Source: Hyparrhenia diplandra
Taxonomy: Eukaryota > Streptophyta > Magnoliopsida > Poales > Poaceae
NCBI GenBank assembly: GCA_015847255.1
Contig: JADLZK010002813.1
Coordinates: 186,001-250,000 of the forward strand
Length of the DNA stretch: 64,000 nt
Direction: 5' to 3'
In this document: positions 36,481 to 48,900 of the stretch, piece after piece
How the letters are laid out: every line of letters begins with the position of its first letter
How positions within the stretch are numbered: position 1 is the stretch's first letter
Translations under genes and position numbers: made by a program
The notes under the pieces: model-generated
What the model was told of the DNA's origin: nothing
What the model saw: the letters and a program-made list of their open reading frames with translations, nothing else
The model's database searches: none

Positions 36481-37100
36481 ACCTCGCTGTCTGACGGTGA
36501 GGGCGGAGTTGCTACTTCCATGCGTGGGCGCCAGAGTTGGTGGTCCAGAAGTTGGAGTTGCTCCCGCTAGGCGGCAGTGCTGCCCAGTCAGATGAGCGGC
36601 GCATCAATCACGGGGAGACAGGTTACGTCGCGGCGACGCGGAGGAGTTGAAGACGATGGCGCGGTTGGCGACTCGGAACTCCGCCTGCACCTGCAGCGAC
36701 TCCGCAGCACGGGACACGTCCGTCGGGCGTCGCCACGTCGGGCGCCGCCACCGCGACCAAGGGACACAGGTCAAGCACAGGGCGGCCACGCTTGCGGGGG
36801 GTAGCGCGAGGCGGGGACGGGGCTGGAGGCGTCGGACGGTGCTTTCGTGATTGGAGGAGGTGATCGGAGGAAGGGATCATGCGTTTTGGGGGAGGAGATC
36901 GCCGCGGATCCAACGCACGGCGGCACAGCTTTGATGCATAGCCGGGTGGCGACGGTTTCCGCGATGGGAAGGGCGGCGGAGGAGGAGGTCGAAGTCCGCG
37001 TTCGGAGGAAGGAACCGGCTGGAGTCGTGGGCGTCGGTTGCCGGGCGGGGGTGATATTGCTGCGCCTGGTGTGTCGGTTGCCGGGCGGTGAATGATCGCG
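36480..37100. other. GC-rich island, possible first exon
   Basis: A sharply bounded GC-rich block in AT-rich DNA. The longest sensible frame is on the minus strand (36,913-36,623), rich in Pro, Arg and Ala, as in first exons or leaders of grass genes. No domain is recognisable and I find no exon to join it to, so it may be an orphan first exon, a promoter CpG island, or a captured gene fragment. Confidence 0.35.
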
Positions 37101-37616
37101 AGCCTGCCGTGAGTCTGCCGGAGTGGACGATTGCTTTTGGGTCTTTTAGTAGTAGATTAGAATTGACTCACTAAGCTTGGACAATATCAGTGCAGAGTGT
37201 TTTGCTGGGATACGATTTTTCTTCGTCTAAGGGTGCTAGATAACAGGTCCAGCTACACTGTGTTAACCTGAAAAAGATTTTTGTAGAATAGCTGAACTGA
37301 GCATCAAAATGTGCCAATACTCCATTTGCAGTCCTTCTCAAAAGCTGCACTTTCAATATTAAATGAGTCTGACCCAAAGGATTATCCAAGCAGAACATTT
37401 TGCATAGAAGATCACCAAATAGCTGACGGGATTGGATACCCAGGCTCACTCACAAGTACGGAGTACAAGTATAGCTCAATCCATATAATTAAAGCCTACT
37501 AGGCTTTTACAAACCATTCAAGTCTAGCTATATATCATATTATATAAACCCACCATAAGACCGATGCCCTCAGTGCTGCTTTGCGAATAAGAGTCGATCT
37601 TTTTCTTAGGGTCCTA

Positions 37617-39251
37617 TCACTGCTGATTAGCCTGCAGGAGGCCATCTCTTATCTGCGCCGCGACATCCTTGACAGCTCCAGGACCATGGGGATGAACACT
37701 GAAGAGGACTTGGATGAAGCTCCAATCTCCTTCATGGTGTCAAAGTACTGGGTGACCAGGACCATGTCCATGATGTCCTTGGCAGTGGTTCCTGGAACGT
37801 TCTCTGAGAAGGCGAGCACGCTGTCCCTCAGCCCATCCACAATGGCCTGGCGCTGCCTTGCAATACCCACACCACCCAGGTACTTGGATTCCGCCTCTCC
37901 TTCGGCTTTCTTGATCTGGAGTATCTTCTCAGCCTCAGCTTTTCTCACTGGCTGCCACCCTCATTCTTGCAGCTGTGCCATACAACCAAAAAGGGTAGCA
38001 TGTAAGATTAAACAATGTAACTAGTAGATGCTAGTGGCTCAGCAAATGCTGTATTGTCAATTTAATCTGATGCAGTACTTATATGAAAGGTATAGAGTGC
38101 GTGCCTGCATTGATCTCGTTCATGGCTCTCTTAACACGGTCATCAGGCTCAATATCAACAATAAGCGTTTGAACTATCTCATAGCCATACATAGACATTG
38201 CCTACACCACAAATGATACAGGTCAGTCAAAAGATTCAATATGCTCTAAAGCAAAGCCAACACAACAGTTAAACAAACCAAAATACATACATGCTCTAAA
38301 GAAAATTCAACAGAACAATTAGACAAAAAGCAAATGCTTGACACAAACCTTTTCAAGCTGCTCTTCGACTGCCTTTGCGATGTCATTCTTCTGCTCAAAT
38401 GCATCGTCCAAGTTCAGCTTTGGAACAGTAGCTCTGATGACTGGAATAAGCAATGAATAGCATGAGAACTGGTTCTTTCAATCTAAGCAGTATAGAAATA
38501 TAATTTTCTCCCCTAAGGTACAATTTTATGACGTCACAAAAAAGGGTACAATTTATGTCTCTAGATTGGCTAGCATAAATCATTTGTCATACTGTATGCA
38601 AAGGACTTGAGAAGACCAAATACAGTACAAGATAGGAATGTGTACATTCTACTTAATGAAGAACGTGCATAGCACACTTTCGAGAAAAAAGATAGGATTC
38701 GTACATGTGACATACTGTAATTAAACACATAAACTACGATTTCAAACAGAGGGGACACTTACCATCAAATACATACGACTGAATTTGTTCCCTAGTGTTG
38801 CTCAGCTTGTAGAAGGCATCAGCTGCCTTATCAGCAAGAGCGCGATATTGGACAGATGCAACAACAGTGACAAAGACATTGTCCTGAACAAATAAAATCC
38901 AGGCAACAAGAGTTCAGAAAGGTTATATATATATATAAAAAGAGTTCAGAAAGGTTCTTTGTTATTATGCTATAGTTTGGGAGAAATATTTTTCGATCAT
39001 GGCAATAGCTTCATCAGCAAAGTACAAATCAGACATCAAACAGAATGTAATATTGAGAAAACCTTTGTCTTTGTTTCACAGCGGACATCCAGCTGGCGCA
39101 CACGCAAGGAGAGGTAACCAGCAATCTTCTGGCCTATGCACCAGGGCAGGAAGTGGCAACCAGGCTCCAGGACCTCACTGAACTTGCCGAAGGTTTCTTT
39201 GATGGCTACAGTTGACTGATCAACCTGCACTAAACCCAAAGCCTGACCCAT
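37617..39251 (-). CDS. HIR1: Hypersensitive-induced reaction (HIR) protein, prohibitin/SPFH domain
   Basis: HIR proteins are prohibitin-domain proteins that sit on the inner face of the plasma membrane, form oligomers and promote the hypersensitive response; rice HIR1 binds the LRR protein LRR1. Five coding exons on the minus strand: 39,251-39,063, 38,883-38,763, 38,440-38,349, 38,201-38,105 and 37,972-37,617, giving about 284 residues, the family's usual length. The start MGQALGLVQVDQSTVAIKE carries Gly2, a likely myristoylation site, followed by the hydrophobic LPWCIGQKIAGYLSLRVRQL segment. The SPFH body runs through EIVQTLIVDIEPDDRVKRAM to FDTMKEIGASSKSSSVFIP. Two single-base changes in homopolymer runs interrupt the last exon: an extra A near 37,940 and a lost C near 37,690; without them the end reads through to the stop at 37,617. 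The intron after exon 4 starts with GC, not GT. The gene is likely functional, with the interruptions being errors. Confidence 0.93.
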
Positions 39252-40591
39252 GTCTTATCTGCACACAATAAGATGTCTGTCATGTATGCTACCGGCTGTC
39301 CAATAATACATAGTAAAGGACAGGAGTTTGTAAAGGCAAGGCCATAAACTTGTCATCCGAGCATATCCTCAGCTACAGAAGGGACTATGGAAAGCTCAGA
39401 GCCTCAGGTACAGAAGGGACTATGGTACGTATCAACTTGAATGAAGCTTATGGTACACCAATGCTAGTTTGGAAATCATAGAGAAAGCCAAAAGTATGGC
39501 ACGCAAGTCGAAAAGGACATGGCAACCTGAATGGATAGAGATTAGAATCTCATAACATGAGGACAACTAATAAAACGTGATGCACTTAAACTCTTTAATT
39601 TGAAACCAAATGAGTAAACACATCGCATCATAAACTCACTGTCCAACAGCTTACTAATATCCACTGAAGAACAAAAGTAGCAGGCGAAGAAATATTCAGC
39701 AAAGGCAAGTAGGACATAACTATATAAAACTAGATCCGACAAGAAGAGAAGATAATTACTTGGTTATACTCCACTCATGTTCATCAGTAAGAAATGCAAG
39801 TAGGACATACAGTATATACTATATAAACTAAAATACGTTAGGTAGTGAAGATAATTACTCATCTTCAATGAGTTGCTTTGATCATAGCCTCATAGGGGGA
39901 AGGGTAAGTGGTAACATACATGTCACATTAAGCCAACCATGGGAATCACAAGCTTGTGAAGTCTCACAGCCCTGTGAGGCACCACCAGAGTACAAACTGA
40001 AGGTAAAATTTGCAATTCGACTCTTTTTACCCTACTATAAAAAAAGCTATATGCACAATTATCATACAACTGTTTTAAAAATAAAACAAAAGAAAAAGAA
40101 GAGCTCAGCTCAGCGATTCTTCCAATCCACCGTGAATAGAAAGAAATCTGCTTAATCTACTAGACACGCCTGAAATTTCAGACACATGTCGATCCCATCT
40201 GAACCAGCCCCCAAATGGCCAAATCATTAGTTTCCGTGGAAAAGCGAAAGCTTTCTCCCCTCCCTCTCTGAGGATCCCAAAACAGGGCAAACACAGCCGC
40301 ATCAGGTAAAGAGGACGAGCAGAGTAGCAGCTGGAGCTGGGAAAAGCAAGATTTGAGCAAGGAGCACGCCATTACACAATCGAGGCCGTGTCTAGCACTC
40401 TGAGCTAGCAAAGCGCGAAAAAGAACTTGTAAAGAAACCCCGGAGCTATGATCGATATCCATCCCACCCCCAACCCCAAGAAACCTCCGCCAAGAACCTA
40501 GACTGCGCCCCCAAGAACGCGCAGCAAAGGAGCAAATCGCCAATGCACCCATCCAAGATTCACTAGTGCGGTCGAGGAGAGATCGATTACC

Positions 40592-40735
40592 CTGGCACGA
40601 CCGACCGATGGATCCTTGCGGCGAACAGGGGCGGAGAAGAGCAGAGCAGAAGCAGGGGGAGCTGCAGCCGACGCGATTGGGGTTTTGGTTCTCGTCCGCC
40701 GCAAGGCTGCGGCCTGCGGGCGTACGCGTATATAT
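40592..40735 (-). promoter_or_regulatory. HIR promoter TATA box and 5' untranslated exon
   Basis: On the minus strand CCATATATAC (TATA at 40,735-40,729) is followed by a GC-rich stretch that ends at a consensus-like donor CAGG|GTAATC (donor at 40,590-40,589). This would be a non-coding first exon joined to the coding exon near 39.25 kb by a 1.3-kb leader intron, a common arrangement in HIR genes and grass genes generally. The leader acceptor is not certain. Confidence 0.5.
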
Positions 40736-40909
40736 GGACGCGTGGCTCGCTCGTGATGCCCTGACAGTCACCGCGTCTGGTGGCGGTGCTGGCAAGTCCG
40801 CCCGCGCCGGCTCCGCCACTTGCCTTCCAGTACAAGGATGGTTTTGGTTTTGGATGGTGAAGCAGCAGCGGTTTCAATCAAGTTTCAAAAAGAAAATTCA
40901 TGGATGAAA

Positions 40910-41477
40910 ATTGAAAATCACGGCTCACTGTTATGTGGGTCTGATGTCGAATGCAATTGTTGAGACCTGCCTGATCTCAAATCAGAAATCCTTTGGTTGA
41001 AGATTAGGGAGAGAGTTAAGAAGCAACGATCTGTACTCCTCGAGATTTTCAGCCTCCAGCCCGTACATGAAAAGTGACCAGTCACCATTTTCATTTTCTT
41101 CTGGGAAAGAAAAACATGTTTACTGTATCAAACTTAGGGTCACCGTTCTCAAGATTCTATGGTCAAGGTTTTAATTAACTGGCTGAAGTCAAAGCTAAGA
41201 CTTGAGCCCAAATTAGCTCACTTGCATGGCCTAAATTCTTATGAGATTGACTAAAATTTAGACAACACTTTAGATCTCTTGTTTGGAGCCTATAAAATGC
41301 TTAAGTGGTCTAAGACAATAGGATCCAAATGGACCTTATAACCACCTTCGAAAATAGCAAGTTTCCGGTTCACCTCTTTTTTAACTCATTTTTTAGTAGT
41401 ACTCCATTCCTTCCAAATAGTAAGTTGTTGTAACTTTTTAAAGTGTATATGCAATAAATAAAATCTATTATTATATC
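40910..41477. other. Intergenic DNA between HIR and the LINE
   Basis: No gene recognised. Mixed AT-rich sequence upstream of the HIR promoter. Confidence 0.45.
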
Positions 41478-41488
41478 TAGAAAGGCTA

Positions 41489-42427
41489 CTATATGGGATT
41501 TGGAGAAATCTGGCAACTTCTCTGTTTAGATCTACTTACAAGTTATTAAGTAGACATGAATATGGGGCAAATTACAAACTCATTTGGAAGTCTAAAATTC
41601 CCTTGAAAATCAAGATTTTTATGTGGTTTGTCAACCAGGATGCTATCTTGACTAAAGATAATCTCTTAAACAGAAAATGGAAAGGTTCACCATGTTGTGC
41701 TTTACGCACGAAAATGAGAATGTGAACCATATTTTCTTCCAATGTGCTTCGGCAAAGTATGTATGGAGTTTAATTGCTTACTCGCTTGGGGTGGATTGCA
41801 GACCAATTTATTTCAATCAATTTTGGCCCTGGATCCAAAGAATTTTACCAAAAGCAAAAGAAATGTACTTATTTGGCTTGGCAGCGGTTTGCTGGGCTAT
41901 TTGGCGAACAAGAAATTCAATATGCTTTGATAACAAAAGAATTCAATCTCCTACTGAGATTGTTATCTTAATATGCTCGTTTCTTACATATTGGGCAGGT
42001 TTACTTAAGGAAGATCTCAAGCCCCAGGTGGAAGCTGCTGCAGAGGTGATCAAGATGGCGGCAATCTCCTTCCACAAGCCTGCTGAAAATGTTCAAGAGA
42101 AGCAAATCATTCCATTCTCTGGCGTTGCTGGTCATTAATGACTCCCAGAAATTGAAGAAGAAGGTGTTTTGGGGCATCTAGCCGTAGTGCTAAGCTTAGT
42201 CATAGACAATCTGTTTTGTAATAAGATAGTTGTCACTTTAGTTGTGCTGGGCGCTCTTCTGGGTTGCCGTTTACTATTCTCTGGGTTATCGTTTACTCTG
42301 TCCCCCTCAACTAGGTTCCTGTGCGAGCATAGTTGGGGGTTGACATGTTTTGTAGAAAGTACCAAACTCTGTAATTTCGTTGCGAAAGTAATGAAATTCG
42401 GTTATCCGTTGTGGAAAAAAAAAAAAT
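41489..42427 (+). mobile_element. 5'-truncated LINE (non-LTR retrotransposon)
   Basis: Only the 3' end of a LINE is present. It encodes the zf-RVT region that follows reverse transcriptase in plant LINEs: WDLEKSGNFSV, then IWKSKIPLKIKIFMW, then after a frame change ENENVNHIFFQCASAKYVWS and AVCWAIWRTRNSICFDNK, ending at 42,138. A non-coding tail ends in an A run at about 42,415-42,426. The insert is flanked by a perfect 11-bp target duplication, TAGAAAGGCTA, at 41,478-41,488 and 42,428-42,438. Truncation at the 5' end, A tail and duplication of this size are the classic marks of target-primed reverse transcription. Dead, at least two frame changes. Confidence 0.92.
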
Positions 42428-42689
42428 TAGAAAGGCTAAAATAACTTCTTTCTAACTATTTCTTTTCTTAAAATTGTTAGAACAAATTTAGTTGTCAAAA
42501 CAAATTTCAAAAACAATGATTTTTGTACTATTATTCTTTCGTGGTAATATATCGCGAGACCCTTTTTTTTTTCTTCTACAAAGAAATAAAGTTTATGGTT
42601 AGCTGAAGGAAACATACGGTGATATATTTCGAAGAAACCTTTTTTCTTCTCGGACTAGAAGAAATAAATAAATTTAAAGTAACCTCAAG

Positions 42690-43080
42690 AAAACCAGTTT
42701 GGTAAGTATGGGCACGTACGCAACCAGCCACCGGTTCCTTCTGTGCTTCCGACGTTACTTCGTTCGTACCATCGCCATGTGGACATTAAACCCAAGAATT
42801 CACTGGCAATTCACAATCCTATCGTGTTCTCGAGTAGCAATAGCAATGGAGGACAAGGACCTGGCAAGAGGATTTCAGTTCCGTCGATTCTTAGCGACGA
42901 AGACGGAGCAACAACACAGCAGAGCAACCCACGTTCTCCTGGCTGGCTGGCTTGTGCAAACAAACATGGCCGAGCGTCGCTGAATGAAACTGCTGCACCT
43001 GTGGATCTCAACGAGTACAAGTTTACACGAGATGCCGTCGATGAATTGCCCCTGAATTCGAATTCAGATTTGTAAAAATA
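42690..43080 (+). other. Unrecognised open frame
   Basis: A frame from 42,743 to 43,075 has balanced composition (GPGKRISVPSILSDEDGA, later AAPVDLNEYKFTRDAVDELP) and could be an exon or gene fragment. The opposite strand is also open over part of it (43,185-42,811). I recognise no domain and see no strong splice sites. Confidence 0.25.
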
Positions 43081-43592
43081 ATGGCTACATTGTTCTATAT
43101 GACTCATCAATGGTTGGAAGAATAATGGTTCCTCTTTTGTTTTGTTCGAATGGCAGGGATCGAAGCATTTCTCTTCATCAGACATTCAGACCTAACACGA
43201 GCAACTATCTATCGCCAAGATTCACGATGCACCGCAGGCTGTAAGCAACTTACCTAAGCCTACCTTGACTTGGGACGACAATATAAAGCAACGGTCCATT
43301 AGCATTCATTCGGTTAAAACCTCAGAACAAACATCCATCCATCCGCCAAGGAAACTCCGATACCTACACCTCCTTTTTCGCCTATATCCTTTTCCTTTGT
43401 GCACATGTCAATCTACAACACACATCATCAATTAATGGTTCGACTTCGACGCCCGATGCAATGCACGGCCCGAACCAGTCACCCCCAGCAAACCAGGTTT
43501 CATCACCGCACCCCTACTGCTCCAGGTCTGGGGCTCGTGCCTTCAGCTTCAGCCAGCAGAAAACCGCGGAGACATGTGCCACCGCCACCCCC

Positions 43593-46500
43593 TCATTTCA
43601 CGTTCGGCCGGCCCGGTAGCGGAGCGGGGAGGCACGGGGGCCCTCGGACAGGCTCCTCACGGGGAGTCTGCCCGTTCCGCCCGAATGGGCTCTGCGTCTT
43701 GAACCCGTGGCTGCTCCTCCCGTTCATGCTGTTCAAGTGCGCCATCCGTTCGGCCTGCATCGTCTGGAAGAAGTAGGAGGCGCCGCCATGTCCTTGAGGT
43801 TCTGCAGCGGCTTCAGGACCTCCACCACCTGGCTCATCAAGGGACGGGCCTTGGGGTCCCGACTGAGGCAGGCACGCGCTAGCTGGGCGGCCTTCTGGGC
43901 GCCCTTCACTGAGAAGTTGCCCTCCAAGCGAGGGTCGATTAGCTTGTAGAAGCGCTGCCTCTCGCCTAGGAGGGGCCGTGCCCATTCGACGAGGTTGTGC
44001 TCCCCGTTAGGGCGATTCTTGTCCATTGACCTGCGCCCTGACATCATCTCAAGGAGAGCACGACCCGAAGCTGTAGACATCACTCTTTGATGTCAGATGG
44101 CCTGAGAAGTGGGACAGAAAGAAAAAAATGCACATCAAGCAAAGTCCAGGTGTGTAAACAGTAGAGTAACAGGGTGTTTAAATCTTAAGAGAACAAGTTA
44201 GTCAAGTTATTCCTTCAGCGTTGTGAAGGCAATGCAAATCTGGGCAAACACCTTATCCAAAAACCTAATGATTTTTTCATAGAAAATGTTGATTGCTGGG
44301 TCAATTCACTGAGAATATCTACATTCTACATGAACTAACATGCCCATTTCCACAGTTTAGTCGATAAAACTTTTAATTTTCCCCTGACAGTGTGTTTTAA
44401 GTTTTCACTACATAGAAAGGTCTTGTAAAACAATGATACATGTAAAGTTGCAAACATTGTAACAAGTGCTCCTCGCATTTTCCTGTGTACATTATCATTG
44501 TATGGTTCTGAACAAACCCCTTTGCACATCCTAGGTAGATAAGGTAAACATAATTACCCCAGTACAAACATACCATGAATGGAAACTCAACATATTATCC
44601 AAACAAGTATGCATGCAGCCCTAAAGCATTACAATGTCTCCCAACAAGCATGACTTCCAACCTTAAATGCCTCTATAGAAGCATCAAATGATGGATAACT
44701 GATTATCTCAAATTGTAATCAGCATACTTAACATTGTTTCTAATACACAACAAGCAGACATCCAACTTTAGGACAAGAAATTTCCAGACAGGTAAGCTGA
44801 ACCTATTGAGTTAGTTGAAGTGATAGCACTGGCAGTGGCCATACTGCTCACCAGAGTCTGATGGACACTTGGCTGTAGCACCGGTGCAGGTCCAGGGAAA
44901 ACTTTAATTGCCTCTTGTGTGTTAAAACGTTTTTATACCTCTACAAAATTGATCTTCCTTGCTGACGGCCATGTTTTCAAGACGTCCGGTCAAAACTGGA
45001 AGCCATGGGACTGTCCAGGGCGATTAATCGTCCTGGGCGGTCGATTAATCGACACTACCAAACCTGACGCCATGGGACCGCCCAGGGCGATTAATCGGAC
45101 GTCTTGAAAACAGGGGCTGACGGTAGGACTTCTAGGTATGTCTCTGTGTGTGGGGTTCGGGTTTTTTTTTTTTTTTTTTTTTGGGGGGGTGGGGGTGAGG
45201 GGCACATGAACAGATGGTACCACTGTACTCCGGAAGAGCGGTGCAGGTAGGGACGATGCACTTACCAGTCATAACATATTCTGGTGCTGCATATCCATAG
45301 GTTCCCATTACTCGAGTAGAGACATGAGTTTTATCACCTACAGGTCCATCTTTTCGCAAGCCCAAAAATGGGAGAGCTTTGCATTATACTCCTGCACAAG
45401 CAATATAACATATGATACAACAGTGTGTAAATCATGAGGCACAAACTGCATAATCCTATTCATTAACTTACCGCATCCAGCAGTATATTAGATGTTTTAA
45501 AATCACGATAAATGACTGGTCTTTTCTGCTTCTTCATGAAGGAAAGCCAGACCCTTTGCTGCCCCGAGTGCAACCTTCATTCTGATGGCCCATGGGAGAG
45601 GAAGGGACCCTATAGTAGAAAGCATAATGGTTTGCTTAAATTTCAGCATTTCCATCTTACTGTTTAAAGGCTGTCTAAGCTACACAATTAAATACAGCAG
45701 AAAAACATGTGCCCTCATATAATACACCCCTCATATGATACACGATTATTTGCTTAAGCTAAAACGATGAATCCTAAAGAGAACTTAATGCTCCAATCAC
45801 CGAGGAATAAGCCAGGTACATACTTCTAAAAGATGGTTATCCAAACTGCCACGAGGCATGAATTCATATACCAGCAGCCTTTGGTCATCTTCAACACAAT
45901 ATCCAATCAACCTGACCAAATTGGGATGGTGAAGATTCCCAAGAAAATCAACTTCAGCCTGGAACAGATCAAATTAAAGCAGAATATATCAGACCCAATC
46001 ATCATGAACTGAAACCAAAAATACAAAAACAAGATGATATATGAACTTGAAAATAGGTAAAACACAGCACATACCACCCATTCTTTATGCCCTTGAAGTC
46101 CGTCATGGTTTAGCGTCTTGACAGCAACTGTGAGACCTGTACCAGGTTTCACTGGTGCAGTTCCATTCTCTTCGATCCACCCTTTAAAAACACATCCAAA
46201 ACCCCCTTCTCCAAGAAGACTTTCAGGCCTGAAGTTCCGTGTAGCAGATTTTTAGATCATTAAATGCAAACTTATGCAGCTGAGAGGCAACTTTTATCTC
46301 TTCTCCAACTTTAGATGCGGATGAACTGCTTTCAGCATTACTAGTAGTTGTAGAACCTGAGACTACCAATGCAATCGGTTGATTCCTGCTACCATTTTCT
46401 GTTGACTTCTCTGCTGTTCCATGAAATTATGACAGTTTAGTATGCCATACTGACAAAAGAGAATCTTCTGACAATATGATCAGAACAAAAGCTCAATATG

Positions 46501-48382
46501 CACAGTTTCAATATGACAGAATACATGCTTTATCCTGCTTCCTTGAAAGCATATCATAAAGATCACTGAATGAAGTATATAACAAGAATTAAAGACCACA
46601 CTGTGTCGTGTTGAACACGAAGCAAAATACAAAAATGCAGGATATCACATGAACATCACACAACCGGACAGCCCATGCTAATAGCCTAAAAATGACTTAG
46701 GTAGCATCCAATAAATGCAGTAGATCATCGCCCTAAAGCTCGTGAACAGTTAATGTACCAACTTACAGGAGGTGCACTAATTCATTATTGTCATTCACAT
46801 CCCTGTTGTAAATACAAATATGAGCACCCTATGTTCCTACTAAAAGTATCGAAATGCTAACTGGTATCATTTCATCACATATCTTTTGTACTTTTTAAGT
46901 TTATTAGTCAGCTAGTTCAAGTATGAAAAGGCATTTCAACTCGTACTAAAATAAATTAATTGCTATCTAGACTCCATAGAACTATAAAACCCTCTCTGTT
47001 TATTTCTATGATATTTTAGTTTCCTTTTTCATGCATACAGTTGTTGCACAATCTATTACGCGGATGGTGACAAACCTTCTAGAGGTGAGTTTGTCTCTGG
47101 AGTGATCCTTTTAGCATTTTTCTTATTCTACTTTGGGGAATGTTAACTAACCATCATGACCTTTTTACTCATTAGCATAAAACTTGCGTAGGCCCATAAT
47201 AGGAATATATCACTGGGAGTGAATACCCTAAGTTAGTAGGCTCCATGACATAGCATAGTACAACACATCAATTCACAAACTAGGCTTAGATTTCTATATG
47301 AGGTACAGTACCATACTGAGCACAACAAACCGTAAATAGCAACTAAACTGTAACCACATGTCTTCATAAACAAGTTAATACCCGTAGTCCTCATGAATTC
47401 TACTTTATTCATTTGATAGAGCCACAATGATTTCAAACATCACACCTGCTGCTATTTGTGAATCAGAGTCAGGTGTATGAGCCTAACGCACCAATAACTA
47501 TTTGCAATGGAGAAGGCAATAACATTCTTTCCCGTGCACAGTAACTCCAAGTTGGCTATGCGTCTAGTGCGAACAGTATTGAGCCAAAAAGGACACATGC
47601 TATTCTAACAATAGATACTCAGGAAACCACTAATGACTCTGCTCCACTCACACTTGCTCCTGCAGAACCCTAACTATCATGTGCACTGCTGCTCAGCAGG
47701 TAAGATGTTTGTTGTGCAGGATTTGCCGACAGATTGGTGATCCTGTATATGCTGAAGGCAATCATTACCAGTCCATCCACAAATTCAATGGTCAATACAA
47801 GGATATATCTCCTTTAAACACCAGCATACTAACTACCGAGAAGTGCACACGTCCTGAGCATTTACAGTCAACAATCAGCTGGGAGCTCAACATCAGGTGA
47901 CAAAGTGCGACGTCCGTTCCATCATTTACCCCAGAAACGAAATCACGGCTCACAGTACGGGGCGTCGCAATTATGGTGACTCACACTCGCAAATCCCATG
48001 TAGTACCAGGCGAGCAAAGAGAGCACACACAATGCGAGTAGGTAGGTAAGGTATATATCTATCCAATCCAGGTGACGGGCAGAGAAAGAGACGTTTACCG
48101 CCGTGCGTGCTGGCGCTGCTGGTGGAGGTGTCGACCTTGGACCTCGGCTGCCGCGGCGGCGCCTGCGGCGGGCACGTCCCCACGGGCCAGAGGCGGATGC
48201 AACAGCCGGTGGCGACCGCGGTGTCGTCGCCGTCGTCGTCCTTGGGCGCGGTCTTGCCCGCGGGGCGCCTGGTGCTGCTTCTGCGGCGGCGGCACCAGCC
48301 CCAGCGCTCCCGCTCTCGCTCCCTCCTCCCCGGAGCTCTCCCACCCGTCGAACTGGCCCAGCTCCGGCGGCGCGAGCCCCAT
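43593..48382 (-). CDS. PBL-type receptor-like cytoplasmic kinase (RLCK-VII), six exons
   Basis: Serine/threonine kinases of RLCK subfamily VII (PBS1, BIK1, PBL) attach to the plasma membrane and relay signals from immune receptors. Minus-strand exons: 48,382-48,099, 46,413-46,075, 45,958-45,824, 45,609-45,472, 45,391-45,266 and 44,101-43,593, about 510 residues, normal for the PBL3-like branch. Exon 1 encodes a GC-rich N-terminus with GCCIRLWPVGTCPP. Exon 2 carries KVASQLHKFAFNDL and the Gly-rich loop region. Then come KTLNHDGLQGHKEW (the catalytic Lys), RLLVYEFMPRGSLDNHL, the YRD catalytic loop, THVSTRVMGTYGYAAPEY (activation loop to APE) and MMSGRRSMDKNRPNGEHNLV. At least six single-base changes in homopolymers break the frame, and the DFG Asp codon reads CAT (His). 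Either a draft-quality sequence or a recent pseudogene; I favour mostly the former. Confidence 0.88.
44969..45115. mobile_element. 147-bp hAT-type MITE in the last kinase intron
   Basis: Inverted termini CCATGTTTTCAAGACGTCCG and, at the right end, the complement of CCCTGTTTTCAAGACGTCCG (one mismatch in 20). They are flanked by a perfect 8-bp target duplication GCTGACGG at 44,961-44,968 and 45,116-45,123. An 8-bp duplication points to the hAT superfamily. The inside repeats GGGCGATTAATCG in both orientations, so the whole element can fold into a hairpin. It has no coding capacity. Confidence 0.85.
45159..45195. repeat. Poly-T/poly-G low-complexity tract
   Basis: About 23 T residues followed by G-rich sequence (GGGGGGGTGGGGGTGAGGGG). 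It lies in the last intron of the kinase, between the MITE and exon 5. Length is likely unreliable in this assembly. Confidence 0.85.
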
Positions 48383-48399
48383 GAGACGAGACGGCACGA

Positions 48400-48900
48400 G
48401 GGACCTCACTTACCTCCTCCTCCTCCTCGCAATGGGCCCGCAGCACCACCTCTCCGGGCGGCGAGAGCACCAGATCGGCTCCCGATAGCCTCCGCCTCCC
48501 GCGCTGTCGGCCCGCCCGGGAAGAGAAGAAGAAGAAGAGACAAAACTCACTGGTTCCCGCACCGAGATCCAGCCTCCCCGCCGAATCGGGCCGAATCACG
48601 GCAGGCCCCGCGCGCCGGCCGCGCGATCCCGGCGCATCGGGGGCGCGCGCGCCTCTCCTCGCACGAGGAGGTGAGCAAGCGCTTCGCGGAGAGCCTAGCA
48701 CAGCAGTTCTCGCCCACCAACCACCGCCGAGTAGGAGCGACGCCGAGCCGAGCGCCTCCCGGTGGGGAAGGACGCCGCCGTGGAGTGGACTGGGCGGGCG
48801 ACCCTTCTCCGGAGGCGGCGGCTGCGGCGGTGTGGAGGGGGTGAGTGGGGTGGGGAATAAGCGAAGCGAAGGGGAAGGAATAATGGAAAGGAAGGAAGGC
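48400..48900 (-). promoter_or_regulatory. GC-rich 5' region of the kinase gene
   Basis: Very GC-rich DNA upstream of the kinase start, as usual for the promoter and leader of grass genes. The minus strand is open for 491 codons here (49,418-47,943), but the composition is Arg/Pro/Ala-rich and it reads across the exon 1 donor, so I treat it as chance openness from lack of AT-rich stop codons. Clear TATA or start signals are not seen. Confidence 0.4.

Noticed and set aside
43399..43776. Plus-strand frame over the kinase 3' end
   Set aside because: It is antisense to the kinase C-terminus, which has clear family identity on the minus strand.
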